Assembly: GCA_028820695.1 (NCBI GenBank)
Contig: JAPPIB010000042.1
Span: forward strand, 62,001 to 126,000
Direction: 5' to 3'
Origin: Acidiferrobacterales bacterium
GTDB lineage: Bacteria > Pseudomonadota > Gammaproteobacteria > Arenicellales > JAJDZL01
Length of the DNA stretch: 64,000 bases
Every line of letters begins with the position of its first letter. Positions within the stretch are counted from its first letter, which is position 1. This document shows positions 44,248 through 55,561 of this stretch, piece after piece. A model generated the notes under the pieces. The model did no database searches. It was given only the letters and a program-made list of their open reading frames with translations, and was not told the DNA's origin. The translations under genes were made by a program, and so were the position numbers.

Positions 44248-46058
44248 TGGCTACCACTACACAAACCCCATTTCGTCAAGTGCCGCCTAAGTCGAGAATC
44301 AGAGTTCTTGACGACAATGTAATCAACAAGATCGCCGCCGGAGAGGTGGTGGAGCGTCCTGCTTCGGTACTGAAAGAGCTGATTGAGAACAGTATCGACT
44401 CCGGTGCCCGCAATATAGAGATACAAGCGCATTCCGGCGGCACCCAGAGCCTGCTGGTACGGGACGATGGCTGCGGAATCCCGCATGATGAGATAGAACT
44501 CGCCCTGTCCCGTCATGCCACCAGCAAGTTGAATCAATTCGATGACATTGAATTGATCGAGACTATGGGATTTCGCGGTGAGGCTCTGCCAAGCATCGCT
44601 TCGGTCGCCCGGGTCAACCTGTCAACCCGAACTGCTCAGGATAGTCATGGCTGGCACGTGCGTTGTGAGGGGGACGGTATGCTTTCGCGACCACAACCCA
44701 TTCAGCACGAGGTTGGTACCACTGTAGAGACTATGGACCTGTTCTTCAATGTTCCGGCCCGAAGGAAATTTCTGAGAGCGGAAAACACAGAGTATTCTCA
44801 TCTGGATCGGCTCGTAAGACAGATGGTTTTGGCGCGCACCGATATCCATTTCGTGTTCACCCACAACAAGAATCGTGCAACCCGATACCAGGCGGTCTCC
44901 GATGAGGACTCCATGCGCACACGTCTGGCAACGGTTTTGGGAGATGACTTCGGCGACACTTGCATCCGGGTGGAACTGACTTGGGACGATATGAAAATAA
45001 GCGGATGGGTGAGCACGCCTGATCAGACCCGCTCCCAGCCGGACCGTCAATACCTGTTCGTAAACGGCCGTAGCATCCAGGATCGCCGGATCATGCATGC
45101 TGTCCGGCAGGCATACGTGGACGTACTGTATGATTCATCGAGATTTCCTCTGTGTGTGCTGTATCTGGAGGCCGATCCGAAGTCAGTCGATGTCAATGTA
45201 CATCCGACCAAGTCGCAGGTTCGTTTTCGCAGGCACAACGATGTCTATCGGGCAGTGCTTCGCGCTGTCAGCGGTGCTCTGAGAAGTGAGCGACCGGGTC
45301 TGCGCATATCAACGGCCGCATCATCGCAACCTCATACTCACCACTCCTTTCCAACTCCCTTGCAGGGATCATTCCCGCTGCGGCCCGACAGCGATTGGAC
45401 TGCGTTGTCCGGCGGACGTCCGGGTATCGGGCATTCGTCCTTGTCCGGTACTGAAACTGCGACCGATGCGGACATTCCTCCGCTTGGTTTCGCGCTGGCT
45501 CAACTCGGTGGAGCCTACATACTTGCCGAGAACGAAAAGGGGCTGGTTATAGTTGATATGCATGCCTCGCACGAACGGATCACGTATGAACAACTGAAAA
45601 GAGACTTTGAGAATTCGCAACTGAAGTCTCAGGAATTGATTGTGCCGATCATCGTAATGATGACAACACAGGAAGCAGACGCTGCCATGAATTACAGCGA
45701 AGCGCTGGCCCATCTCGGATTCGACATAACCATTTCTGGTGAGAATGTTGTCTGCATACGTTCAGTGCCGGAATTTCTGGGCGACACCGACGCCGGGCAG
45801 ATCGTGCGCGATATCATCGCGGATCTGATCGAACACGACGACTCCAAGCGGGTGGAGCACATTCGGAACGAGATCTTGGCCTCGATTTCCTGCCACACCG
45901 CGATTCGGGCGAATCATCAACTCAGCATTCCTCAGATGAACGGATTGTTGCGGCAGATGGAAGCGACGGAGAATTCCGGTTATTGCAGTCACGGTCGACC
46001 CACCTGGAAGCAGTTTTCCATCGACGAACTTGACAAGTTGTTCTATCGAGGACGCTAG
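44247..46058 (+). CDS. mutL: DNA mismatch repair protein MutL (with endonuclease motif)
   Basis: MutL couples mismatch recognition to strand incision. The 603 residues comprise an N-terminal GHKL ATPase (IAAGEVVERPASVLKELIEN; DDGCGIPHDEI; TMGFRGEALPSIASVA), a central linker rich in Ser/Pro/His, and a C-terminal dimerisation domain. The C-terminal part contains VDMHASHERITYEQ at about 436-450, which closely follows the DQHA-x2-E-x4-E endonuclease motif found in MutL of MutH-less bacteria; E. coli MutL lacks it. That suggests strand discrimination without MutH. ATG at 44247 overlaps the amiC stop; an in-frame TTG one codon earlier is less likely. Confidence 0.95.
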   Translation: MATTTQTPFRQVPPKSRIRVLDDNVINKIAAGEVVERPASVLKELIENSIDSGARNIEIQAHSGGTQSLLVRDDGCGIPHDEIELALSRHATSKLNQFDDIELIETMGFRGEALPSIASVARVNLSTRTAQDSHGWHVRCEGDGMLSRPQPIQHEVGTTVETMDLFFNVPARRKFLRAENTEYSHLDRLVRQMVLARTDIHFVFTHNKNRATRYQAVSDEDSMRTRLATVLGDDFGDTCIRVELTWDDMKISGWVSTPDQTRSQPDRQYLFVNGRSIQDRRIMHAVRQAYVDVLYDSSRFPLCVLYLEADPKSVDVNVHPTKSQVRFRRHNDVYRAVLRAVSGALRSERPGLRISTAASSQPHTHHSFPTPLQGSFPLRPDSDWTALSGGRPGIGHSSLSGTETATDADIPPLGFALAQLGGAYILAENEKGLVIVDMHASHERITYEQLKRDFENSQLKSQELIVPIIVMMTTQEADAAMNYSEALAHLGFDITISGENVVCIRSVPEFLGDTDAGQIVRDIIADLIEHDDSKRVEHIRNEILASISCHTAIRANHQLSIPQMNGLLRQMEATENSGYCSHGRPTWKQFSIDELDKLFYRGR

Positions 46059-46060
46059 AG

Positions 46061-47026
46061 CTGAAGTTACCCAAGAACGCGACCCCTGAAAGCGATACTC
46101 GACCCTATGTCGTCTTCATTCTGGGACCGACGGCAGTCGGGAAAACCGGACTCGCCATTGACATCGCCTCAAGAATGTCGGTGGATGTCATCAGTGTTGA
46201 CGCTGCGCAAGTGTATCGCAGTATGGATATCGGGACGTCAAAGCCATCGGCAGATATTCTCGCCCGCATACCACACAGGTTGGTCGATATTTGTGACCCG
46301 TGGGAGCGCTATTCGGCTGGGAGATTCCGTACCGATGCCCTGAACTGCATCCAAACTGCCATCTCACAGGGTCGCGTGCCCTTATTCGTTGGTGGAACCA
46401 TGTTCTATTTCAAGGCGCTGCAAGACGGATTGTCTGACCTGCCGCCGCGATCCGAGGAGTACGGCGATAACATCAGGAAGGTTGCGAGTGTCCACGGATG
46501 GCCTCATCTGCATGACGAATTGTGCATGATTGATCCGGACGCAGCACAAAGGATTTCACCCAATGACACCCAGAGAATCGAGCGGTTGCTGCAGATATAT
46601 CGGCTTAGGGGTATTCGGCCCAGTAAGTTGATGCAGGCCAGTCAGCCGACGCCGCTATCGTTCAACATCCTGAAAGTGGCGGTGGTCCCCAGTGACAGAC
46701 AGAATCTGAGGACACTGATACAGGATCGATTCCAGGATATGCTGAATCGCGGGTTCATCAATGAGGCGCATCAGCTTTTCCGCTCACCGAAATTCGATCG
46801 TTCATTGCCGTCGATGCGCAGTGTCGGTTACAGGCAGGTCTGGCGGTATCTTGAAGGTGAAATAAACAAGGAAGAACTGACCGAAAGTGTCGTCACCGCA
46901 ACGTGTAATCTCGCCAAGCGCCAGCTGACCTGGATTCGCAGCATGTCAGATGTATTCTGGGTGACTCATGATCTGAATTGCCCGACGAAATCCATTTGCA
47001 ACTTGTACGAAAATATCTCAGGCTGA
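46061..47026 (+). CDS. miaA: tRNA dimethylallyltransferase MiaA (probable CTG start)
   Basis: MiaA transfers a dimethylallyl group to A37 of tRNAs reading UNN codons. It has the P-loop ILGPTAVGKTGLAIDIASR, DVISVDAAQVYRSMDIGTSK then PHRLVDICDPWERYSAGRF, VGGTMFYFKALQDGLSDLPP and VGYRQVWRYLEGEI. No ATG, GTG or TTG lies in frame ahead of the P-loop: the frame is closed by TGA inside the mutL end, and the first ATG (46175) would delete the P-loop. A CTG at 46061 has GAGGA (46048-46052) eight bases upstream and gives 321 residues, 20 residues ahead of the P-loop, matching E. coli MiaA. The CTG start is therefore the best reading. It follows mutL by two bases. Confidence 0.88.
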   Translation: MKLPKNATPESDTRPYVVFILGPTAVGKTGLAIDIASRMSVDVISVDAAQVYRSMDIGTSKPSADILARIPHRLVDICDPWERYSAGRFRTDALNCIQTAISQGRVPLFVGGTMFYFKALQDGLSDLPPRSEEYGDNIRKVASVHGWPHLHDELCMIDPDAAQRISPNDTQRIERLLQIYRLRGIRPSKLMQASQPTPLSFNILKVAVVPSDRQNLRTLIQDRFQDMLNRGFINEAHQLFRSPKFDRSLPSMRSVGYRQVWRYLEGEINKEELTESVVTATCNLAKRQLTWIRSMSDVFWVTHDLNCPTKSICNLYENISG

Positions 47027-47049
47027 CAGATTGGAATGACTATTCGCGT

Positions 47050-47055
47050 TATAAT
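47050..47055 (+). promoter_or_regulatory. Possible hfq promoter -10 hexamer
   Basis: TATAAT lies in the 112-bp gap between miaA and hfq, about 85 bp ahead of the hfq start. No -35 element with good spacing is evident, so the promoter is tentative; the gap and the small size of hfq make a separate transcript plausible. Confidence 0.35.
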
Positions 47056-47138
47056 TGGCACATACCGATGCTCAAGAAGGAAGCAGGCATCGGTTTCAAT
47101 AAACAAGTGCCAACCTAACAGACTGATATGGAAATTGT

Positions 47139-47369
47139 ATGAAGAATCATCAAAAGGGATCATTGTTGCAGGAACCATTCTTAAATGAGCTGCGAAGACA
47201 GAAAGTACTGGTATCGATTTACCTGGTCAATGGCATAAAACTCAAAGGACAGATCGAATCGTTTGATAGATTTGTCATTCAGTTGAAAGCGAGTGTTACT
47301 CAGATTGTCTACAAACACGCAATCTCAACGATTGTGCCGGACCGACCCATTCAGTATGAATCGGATTGA
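47139..47369 (+). CDS. hfq: RNA-binding protein Hfq
   Basis: Hfq is the hexameric Sm-like chaperone that pairs small RNAs with mRNAs. The Sm1 and Sm2 motifs are intact: [39 protein letters not shown] and [11 protein letters not shown]. At 76 residues it ends soon after the core and lacks the long E. coli C-terminal tail, as in many gammaproteobacteria. GGAA precedes the ATG. It is followed by hflX, the usual order. A TCGGAC-GTCCGA hairpin (47413-47429) lies between them. Confidence 0.97.
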   Translation: MKNHQKGSLLQEPFLNELRRQKVLVSIYLVNGIKLKGQIESFDRFVIQLKASVTQIVYKHAISTIVPDRPIQYESD

Positions 47370-47412
47370 AGAGCTGAGTATCGATACCAAGGTTAATTTT
47401 TCCGGGCGCATA

Positions 47413-47429
47413 TCGGACAATCAGTCCGA
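47413..47429. other. Hairpin between hfq and hflX
   Basis: TCGGAC-AATCA-GTCCGA forms a 6-bp stem with a 5-nt loop. No T-tract follows, so it is more likely an mRNA-stability or attenuating feature than a full terminator. Confidence 0.35.
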
Positions 47430-47466
47430 CACCGTACGAGAGCGGATCGGATAGAAAAAATCTCGT

Positions 47467-48807
47467 GTGGCGAAGTTTCAGCTAGGCACCGAGCGACCAG
47501 AATCGCAGAACGACGAGGAATTCGCCGTCATTGTGCGGCAGGATTCCTCTCCGATCAGTGTTGCGTTGGATAATCTTGAAGAGATTCAACTGCTGGCTGA
47601 GGCAGCCGGTGCGCAGGTTGTCGGTACAGTTGTGTCGAGACGCGCCCGTCCGCACAGCGGCCTATTCGTGGGCAAAGGCAAAGTAGATGAACTGCATTCA
47701 CTTGTAGCTTCGACATCAGCGACGATTGTGATCGTCGATCATGCAATCACACCGGTGCAGGAGAGAAATCTCGAAAACGCTCTGCAGTGCCGTGTGATTG
47801 ATCGCACCCGACTCATTCTCGATATTTTTGCCCGAAGAGCCTCAAGTCGTGAAGGTAAACTCCAGGTCGAACTTGCACAGCTCAAGCACTTGTCGACCCG
47901 TTTGGTACGAGGTTGGACCCATCTGGAGCGGCAAAAAGGTGGTATCGGACTGCGGGGTCCGGGTGAGACTCAGCTCGAAACAGACCGCCGTTTGATCGGG
48001 CGTCGCATCAAGACCCTCACACAACGTTTGGAGAAAATCCGCACCCAGCGGGAACTGCGGCGAAAGAGCAGAAAGAAGGTACCCATTGCCACAGTGGCGC
48101 TCGTCGGCTATACCAACGCCGGCAAGTCCTCACTTTTCAATCGGCTTTGCGGTGCCTCTGTCGTTTCCAGAGACATGCTGTTTTCGACGCTTGATACGAC
48201 CATGCGTCGTCTTGAACTGCCTGGATTCGGACCGGTAATTCTATCGGATACTGTGGGTTTTATCCGAGAATTGCCGCATGGCCTGATTTCGGCATTTCAT
48301 GCGACGCTGGAGGAAGTGTCGAGTGCTTCAATCCTGTTGCATGTTGTTGATGCTTCGTGCAATGATGCCGATGATCGCATCGAAAATGTCGAAGCTGTTC
48401 TCAGTCAGATTGGCGCAGACGAGGTCCCCCGGGTCCTGGTCTATAACAAGGTGGATCTGACTGACCATCAAATTGGCCGTAGAAAGAGTGTAAACGATGA
48501 GTTGGGTCGCGTTTGGCTGTCGTCCCTGACCGGACAGGGCATCGACGCGTTGATGGGGATTCTGGTCGATCATTTTTGCGCCAAGCGCCTGTTCGGACGA
48601 ATCCGAATACCCGTCACAGCAGGTAAATTACGTTCGTATGTGTATCAGCATATGGAGGTGCTGAACGAAAGCTACGGCGAAACTGGCGAATGTGTTCTGG
48701 ACCTGGAGGTTTCTGTAAGTGATGCCGATTGGCTTGAATCAAATCAGGAGTTCAAGGACGAATACTGGCAGGTTCGCCCCGAACTTCATGCGAAGGCTCT
48801 TCAATAA
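47467..48807 (+). CDS. hflX: GTPase HflX
   Basis: A ribosome-associated GTPase that splits stalled or stressed 70S ribosomes. The 446-residue protein has the HflX N-terminal domain (VVSRRARPHSGLFVGKGKVD; ERNLENALQCRVIDRTRLIL) and a helical linker with HLSTRLVRGWTHLERQKGG. The G domain has G1 LVGYTNAGKSSLFN, G3 DTVGFI and G4 NKVD. The start is a GTG at 47467, which gives a typical length. It follows hfq in the order conserved from E. coli onward. There is a gap of about 195 bp before hflK with a TATAAT at 48871-48876. Confidence 0.95.
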   Translation: MAKFQLGTERPESQNDEEFAVIVRQDSSPISVALDNLEEIQLLAEAAGAQVVGTVVSRRARPHSGLFVGKGKVDELHSLVASTSATIVIVDHAITPVQERNLENALQCRVIDRTRLILDIFARRASSREGKLQVELAQLKHLSTRLVRGWTHLERQKGGIGLRGPGETQLETDRRLIGRRIKTLTQRLEKIRTQRELRRKSRKKVPIATVALVGYTNAGKSSLFNRLCGASVVSRDMLFSTLDTTMRRLELPGFGPVILSDTVGFIRELPHGLISAFHATLEEVSSASILLHVVDASCNDADDRIENVEAVLSQIGADEVPRVLVYNKVDLTDHQIGRRKSVNDELGRVWLSSLTGQGIDALMGILVDHFCAKRLFGRIRIPVTAGKLRSYVYQHMEVLNESYGETGECVLDLEVSVSDADWLESNQEFKDEYWQVRPELHAKALQ

Positions 48808-48870
48808 GACAATTTTCGTCCGCTTCACAAACGTCTTGGAACTTCGGGCTAATTCTCCGCATAATGTTCG

Positions 48871-48876
48871 TATAAT
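48871..48876 (+). promoter_or_regulatory. Possible hflK promoter -10 hexamer
   Basis: TATAAT lies in the gap between hflX and hflK, about 125 bp upstream of the hflK ATG at 49002. No matching -35 hexamer at standard spacing was found. It would make hflKC-DUF2065 a separate unit from hfq-hflX. Confidence 0.35.
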
Positions 48877-49001
48877 GAACCGAAACAGTTTCGAATACCA
48901 CCATATTTCCCGCCTGACTCAGTTTGAGATTTTGAGTTTGAAATGTAATTTCATCCATGATGTTGTGGGATTGATATTGAATTTAAGAGGTTAATGACCC
49001 T

Positions 49002-50246
49002 ATGCCATGGGATGATTCAGACCCTGGAAACAGAAAACCTAAAGATCGGCGCGGCGGCCGTAGCGAGCCACCTGATCTTGATGAAATTGTGAGCGATTTT
49101 CGCAATTCAGTTTCACGTTTATTCGGCGGACTGGGCAAGAGTGGATCGGGCGGATCAGGAGATTCGTCCGGCGATTCACACGGAACCGGTACACCTGCCC
49201 GAAAACCGCGTGGCCGTCAATTCATCATTACGCTTGTTGCGGCCATTGCGTTTGTCGTATGGGTTACCAGCGGGCTATATGTCGTAGAGCAAGGCGAGCA
49301 GGGCGTGGAACTGCGATTCGGCAAATACACCCAGACCACAGGAGCCGGTCTTCGCTGGCACATGCCCATGCCGATTGAAGAAGTCCTGATTGTCAATGTC
49401 CAAAAAGTCAATACTGTTGAGGTCGGTTACAGAGTCAATGAACAGAACCGCCAGCTCAACCCGGTTACTCGTGAAGCACTCATGCTTACAGCCGATGAGA
49501 ACATCATCGATATCCAGTTTGCGGTTCAGTACGACATCAAGGACCCGAAGGATCTGCTGTTCAACGTCAGTGATCCGTTGCACCTGGTCGTGAGACAGGC
49601 GACTGAGAGTGCCGTTCGGGAAATCGTCGGCGGAAATTCAATGGATTTTGCCATTACTGAGGGTCGGGCAGAAATTGCCCAGGGTACCAAGGTCTTGTTG
49701 CAGGAGATTCTGGATCGTTACAAGACTGGTGTCAATATCCGTGCTGTCGAGATGCAAAATGCGCAACCGCCTGCAGAAGTCAAGGCGGCGTTTGATGACG
49801 CAGTCAAGGCCCGTGAGGATGAGGAGCGTCTCAAGAACGAGGCGGAAGCCTATTACAATGATGTAATTCCGAGAGCCCGGGGGCAGGCTGCCCGCCTGCT
49901 CCAGGAAGCCGATGCATACAAGGAGAGCATCATCGCACGCGCAGAAGGTGAGGCATCCCGCTTTGAGCAGATTTTCGAGGAGTATGAGAAGGCTCCTCAG
50001 ATTACGCGCGTCAGACTCTATCTCGAATCGCTCGAACAGGTACTGAACAATTCCACAAAACTGCTCATTGACCAGACGAATGGAAACAACATCATCTATC
50101 TGCCTCTCGATCAGATTATTCAGCGTCAACAGGATCGGGACGGCAATTCGAGCAGGAGCGGTAGTGCATCGAACCCAGGATCAACATCCAATTTCGTCGA
50201 ATCTTCTAACCGCGGTACAGGCCGAAGCGGCCGTATCCAAGGATGA
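49002..50246 (+). CDS. hflK: FtsH protease modulator HflK
   Basis: HflK is an inner-membrane SPFH/stomatin-type protein that with HflC forms a cage around FtsH. The 414 residues start with a Gly/Ser-rich cytoplasmic segment (DLDEIVSDFRNSVSRLFGGL and GSGGSGDSSGDSHG), followed by one membrane span near 70-95 (FIITLVAAIAFVVWVTSGLY), then an SPFH domain (EQGEQGVELRFGKYTQTTGA) and a long alanine- and glutamate-rich coiled coil (EDEERLKNEAEAYYNDVIPR). It ends with a Ser/Gly-rich tail. It precedes hflC by 34 bp. A complete gene. Confidence 0.95.
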   Translation: MPWDDSDPGNRKPKDRRGGRSEPPDLDEIVSDFRNSVSRLFGGLGKSGSGGSGDSSGDSHGTGTPARKPRGRQFIITLVAAIAFVVWVTSGLYVVEQGEQGVELRFGKYTQTTGAGLRWHMPMPIEEVLIVNVQKVNTVEVGYRVNEQNRQLNPVTREALMLTADENIIDIQFAVQYDIKDPKDLLFNVSDPLHLVVRQATESAVREIVGGNSMDFAITEGRAEIAQGTKVLLQEILDRYKTGVNIRAVEMQNAQPPAEVKAAFDDAVKAREDEERLKNEAEAYYNDVIPRARGQAARLLQEADAYKESIIARAEGEASRFEQIFEEYEKAPQITRVRLYLESLEQVLNNSTKLLIDQTNGNNIIYLPLDQIIQRQQDRDGNSSRSGSASNPGSTSNFVESSNRGTGRSGRIQG

Positions 50247-50280
50247 GTGGAACTACGCGGAATAACTGAGGAAAATCAAA

Positions 50281-51198
50281 ATGTCGGCTAAGTCCATAAT
50301 TTTAGGTGTTGTCTCGATCATCGTGATCGTGCTGGCCTACGAGACAGTTTATTTTGTCGATGAGCGCGAAAAAGCGATCATTTTTCAGTTCGGGCGAATT
50401 GTGCAATCCCACGATCAGCCTGGATTGCATTTCAAGAAACCGTTTATCAACAGTGTGCAATTCTTTGATGCACGTATTCAGACCATGGATGCTGACCCGG
50501 AACTTTATCTGACCGGAGAGAAGAAAAATCTGGTCGTGGATTCATTCGCCAAGTGGCGGATTCGCGATGTCGCCAAGTACTATGTGACAGTCGGTGGACT
50601 TCAGTCGAACGCTCGTGCACGACTTGCGCAGAGAGTGAATGACAGCCTGCGTCAGGAGTTTGGTAAACGGCAGGTTCAGGAAGTGATTTCCGGCGACCGC
50701 GCTGAGATCATGGAATTTGTGCGTCTTGCAGTAGACAACGAAGCTGCGGAGTTTGGAGTGGAAGTCGTTGACGTACGCCTGAAACGAGTCGACCTTGACC
50801 CGGAAGTCAGTGAACGTGTGTACAGCAGAATGGAAGCTGAACGTGCCAGAGTCGCCAAGGAATTGCGAGCGAAGGGCGCGGAAGCAGCCGAACGGATTCG
50901 GGCGGACGCCGACCGGCAACGCGAAATTACAATCGCTAATGCTTATCGTGAGGCGGAGAAAGTTCGCGGTGAGGGTGATGCGACAGCCACACTGACCTAT
51001 GCGAATGCCTTTGGACGAGATACCGAATTTTTCAAACTATACAGAAGTCTGAATGCATACCGAACCACATTTCAGTCGAAAAATGATTTTCTGATTCTTG
51101 AACCGAACTCGGAATTCTTCCAGTACTTCAAGGGGAATATCGCAGATAGCAGTACGATGGCAGCGCAGGATGCGACCATGACCGTAACCGGTCAGTGA
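50281..51198 (+). CDS. hflC: FtsH protease modulator HflC
   Basis: HflC is the partner of HflK in the membrane complex that controls FtsH. The 305 residues have an N-terminal membrane anchor (SIILGVVSIIVIVLAYETVY), then the SPFH domain (VDEREKAIIFQFGRIVQSHD through YYVTVGG), the helical region ERARVAKELRAKGAEAAERI and the C-terminal SKNDFLILEPNSEFFQYF. It begins 34 bp after hflK and is followed by a DUF2065 gene one base beyond its stop. Confidence 0.95.
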   Translation: MSAKSIILGVVSIIVIVLAYETVYFVDEREKAIIFQFGRIVQSHDQPGLHFKKPFINSVQFFDARIQTMDADPELYLTGEKKNLVVDSFAKWRIRDVAKYYVTVGGLQSNARARLAQRVNDSLRQEFGKRQVQEVISGDRAEIMEFVRLAVDNEAAEFGVEVVDVRLKRVDLDPEVSERVYSRMEAERARVAKELRAKGAEAAERIRADADRQREITIANAYREAEKVRGEGDATATLTYANAFGRDTEFFKLYRSLNAYRTTFQSKNDFLILEPNSEFFQYFKGNIADSSTMAAQDATMTVTGQ

Positions 51199-51199
51199 A

Positions 51200-51394
51200 A
51201 TGACATGGAAGGTCTTTGTTGCTGCACTGGGTCTGGCATTTGTAATCGAAGGAATTGTTTATTTCACCATACCTGATATTTCTCGTAAGCTCATAGCCTG
51301 GTTGTTGGGGTTGGAACCGAGTGTTGCGAGACGAATAGGGTTGTTTTCCATCTTATTCGGACTTGTGGTTTTGTGGATTGCGAGTTCATTCTAG
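51200..51394 (+). CDS. DUF2065-family small membrane protein
   Basis: A 64-residue protein with two hydrophobic helices (KVFVAALGLAFVIEGIVYFT and RIGLFSILFGLVVLWIASSF), matching the DUF2065/YjeT family that sits after hflC. It overlaps nothing and starts one base beyond the hflC stop. Function is not established. Confidence 0.85.
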   Translation: MTWKVFVAALGLAFVIEGIVYFTIPDISRKLIAWLLGLEPSVARRIGLFSILFGLVVLWIASSF

Positions 51395-51494
51395 CAATCT
51401 ATCGTCCTCCTTTGACAAACACCTTGAACGGCAGGAATGCCGTATTGTTGTGAGTTTGAATTTTCCCTGAATTTGATCGGTTGGCCGGCATACT

Positions 51495-53983
<2,489 letters not shown>

Positions 53984-54083
53984 TTGAGTTGCAGATGGAT
54001 TGAGTCGGTCGCAATAATCCTTTCGGATTTGAGGGACGACGTGTGCATCTTGCGGCGAAAACCGCATCCGGTGATATCAGGAT

Positions 54084-54551
54084 TCAGATGATAATCTTAT
54101 CATTGACTTGTATTTTTCCGCTTTTTCGAATCTGTGCGCGCAATCCAGCTCGGTGCAGCCATTGCTTGACAAGTTTTGGATGGCCAGTCAGCCCGCTCAG
54201 GTAGGCACACGGCTCACATAAACGAATTCCGGTCAGTGTCACTTCGCCGACCGTGAAAGTCTTGCCAACCAGACTGTTCAAGTCAACGCCGCGCGTGAGG
54301 ATATTTCTTCTCGATTGCGAATAATCTAGTTCGATGGCGTGGTCTTGCTTGAGTTCCTCAAAAGCTTCCAATTCAATCAGCGACACTTCCTGATCGGGTT
54401 CAATCTCCGGCTTTGAGAACGTGCCGGACAGGGAATAATACCGGTCTCCCATCAATCCCCGTCCTTCCACAGCGGAAACCGAATCGACAGAATTCATTTC
54501 TCCACCGGATTCTGGAGTGGTGAAGATTTTCATTACGATTGCTGCAGTCAT
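54084..54551 (-). CDS. MOSC-domain protein
   Basis: A 155-residue MOSC-domain protein, a family that carries sulfur from a conserved cysteine or binds molybdenum cofactor. Visible features are KIFTTPESGGEMNSVDSVSA, VEGRGLMGDRYYSLSGTFSK, VSLIELEAFEELKQ, RNILTRGVDLNSLVGKTF and the cysteine loop IRLCEPCAYLSGLTG. ATG at 54551 or 54533 starts the domain; longer frames upstream are unlikely to be coding. Its 3' end carries an ATGATAA-TC-TTATCAT palindrome inside the codons. The role, perhaps in sulfur or Moco chemistry or in iminosugar-like modification, is unknown. Confidence 0.82.
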   Translation of the reverse strand: MTAAIVMKIFTTPESGGEMNSVDSVSAVEGRGLMGDRYYSLSGTFSKPEIEPDQEVSLIELEAFEELKQDHAIELDYSQSRRNILTRGVDLNSLVGKTFTVGEVTLTGIRLCEPCAYLSGLTGHPKLVKQWLHRAGLRAQIRKSGKIQVNDKIII

Positions 54552-54728
54552 TACGATATGTCGCCTGATTTCAGAAGAATGTCCGTTGGTTGGTCTCAAG
54601 CCACAGTAGTATACATTTATCTGCCAATTGACGGTTCGCCGTGCACCTTGGAGGCAACAAATTGCGCAGTACGACGGAACTTCAGAGTAACATTGAAACA
54701 TTGATTTGAATCAGTCATAGCAGTTCAG

Positions 54729-55265
54729 ATGAACCTTTTCAAGGCAATCTCGCAATTTATCGTCAGTCTCTTGTTGCATCTGTTCAATCTTGCGAAATCT
54801 TTCCTTGGGTCTCGAAAGAGTTTCGTTGAAGCGGGAAGTCAGAGTTACCGGAGGTTTCGTCATATGGACGAGAACCTTCCCGACGATATTGAAGATGTAC
54901 TTGAACTGTCGGCGATCTTGGAAGTCAGGGAATATGATCTATTCGGACTTGCATATCAATGGTGGTTTGGACATCCGGCAAACAATCGTGTACTGGAGTC
55001 TCATTTTGGAAGATATATGTTCAACAAGATCGTTCCGCATTGGATGAGACACTATAGCAGGATGTTGCTTGAGATGCGCGAACAGGGAATTTTGGATAGA
55101 GAGAAATTGGGGATAAGCAGGCTGCCGAATGCAACGCCTCAATCTGTACGGGCGGGACTTCGCTATACAGTCATTATATTTTCCCTGTTGGGATTGCTGA
55201 TTTTGATTGCAGAGATGGCGGTAAAGTTCACCGCATTTACCTGCATGTTTCCTCCCTGTTACTGA
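54729..55265 (+). CDS. Hypothetical protein with a C-terminal membrane anchor
   Basis: 178 residues of no recognised family. The N terminus contains a hydrophobic helix (FIVSLLLHLFNLAKSF), then a charged domain with EDVLELSAILEVREYDLFGL and FGHPANNRVLESHFGRYMFN, and a strong C-terminal membrane segment (YTVIIFSLLGLLILIAEMAV) followed by a Cys-containing tail. It looks like a membrane-tethered cytoplasmic protein. A second small membrane protein follows after 16 bp. Function is unknown. Confidence 0.68.
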   Translation: MNLFKAISQFIVSLLLHLFNLAKSFLGSRKSFVEAGSQSYRRFRHMDENLPDDIEDVLELSAILEVREYDLFGLAYQWWFGHPANNRVLESHFGRYMFNKIVPHWMRHYSRMLLEMREQGILDREKLGISRLPNATPQSVRAGLRYTVIIFSLLGLLILIAEMAVKFTAFTCMFPPCY

Positions 55266-55281
55266 TTTTCCTGATTGGTCT

Positions 55282-55446
55282 ATGGATATTATTTTCCTGA
55301 TCGTCACGGGCGTTGTTGCGGTTCATGCCCTTACATATCGAACGGAAGATGGTGAAAGAGATACCGTTCGGCTGCTGTTCGGCTGCATAGCTCTACTGTT
55401 TTTCTTTCGAGTCCTGTTTGCCGACGTTCTGGAGGTATGGAACTGA
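55282..55446 (+). CDS. Small two-helix membrane protein
   Basis: A 54-codon frame with ATG at 55282 begins 16 bp after the preceding gene and ends in TGA at 55444-55446. It reads as two hydrophobic helices (IIFLIVTGVVAVHALTY and LLFGCIALLFFFRVLFADVL) joined by a charged loop (RTEDGERDTV). The layout and tight spacing suggest a real co-transcribed gene missed by length cutoffs. No family assignment. Confidence 0.55.
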   Translation: MDIIFLIVTGVVAVHALTYRTEDGERDTVRLLFGCIALLFFFRVLFADVLEVWN

Positions 55447-55514
55447 CCCGAATCGCAATTTTTCTGGCGCAGACCGATTGACAGGGCCTTGCGCCCATGT
55501 TTTGGGTCAGTCAG

Positions 55515-55530
55515 ATCCAGGAATCTGGAT
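55515..55530. terminator. Hairpin between convergent small membrane and TPR genes
   Basis: ATCCAG-GAAT-CTGGAT is a perfect 6-bp stem in the short gap between two convergent genes, preceded by a second weak GGGC...GCCC hairpin near 55485-55498. Neither has a long T-tract, so this is a weak bidirectional terminator at best. Confidence 0.3.
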
Positions 55531-55561
55531 GTCGTGGCCGTTTTACCGCTGATGGTCGGTA

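Noticed and set aside
54088-54103. Fur-like palindrome ATGATAA-TC-TTATCAT
   Set aside because: It lies inside the last codons of the MOSC gene, has wrong half-site spacing for a Fur 7-1-7 site and is not upstream of any gene start.
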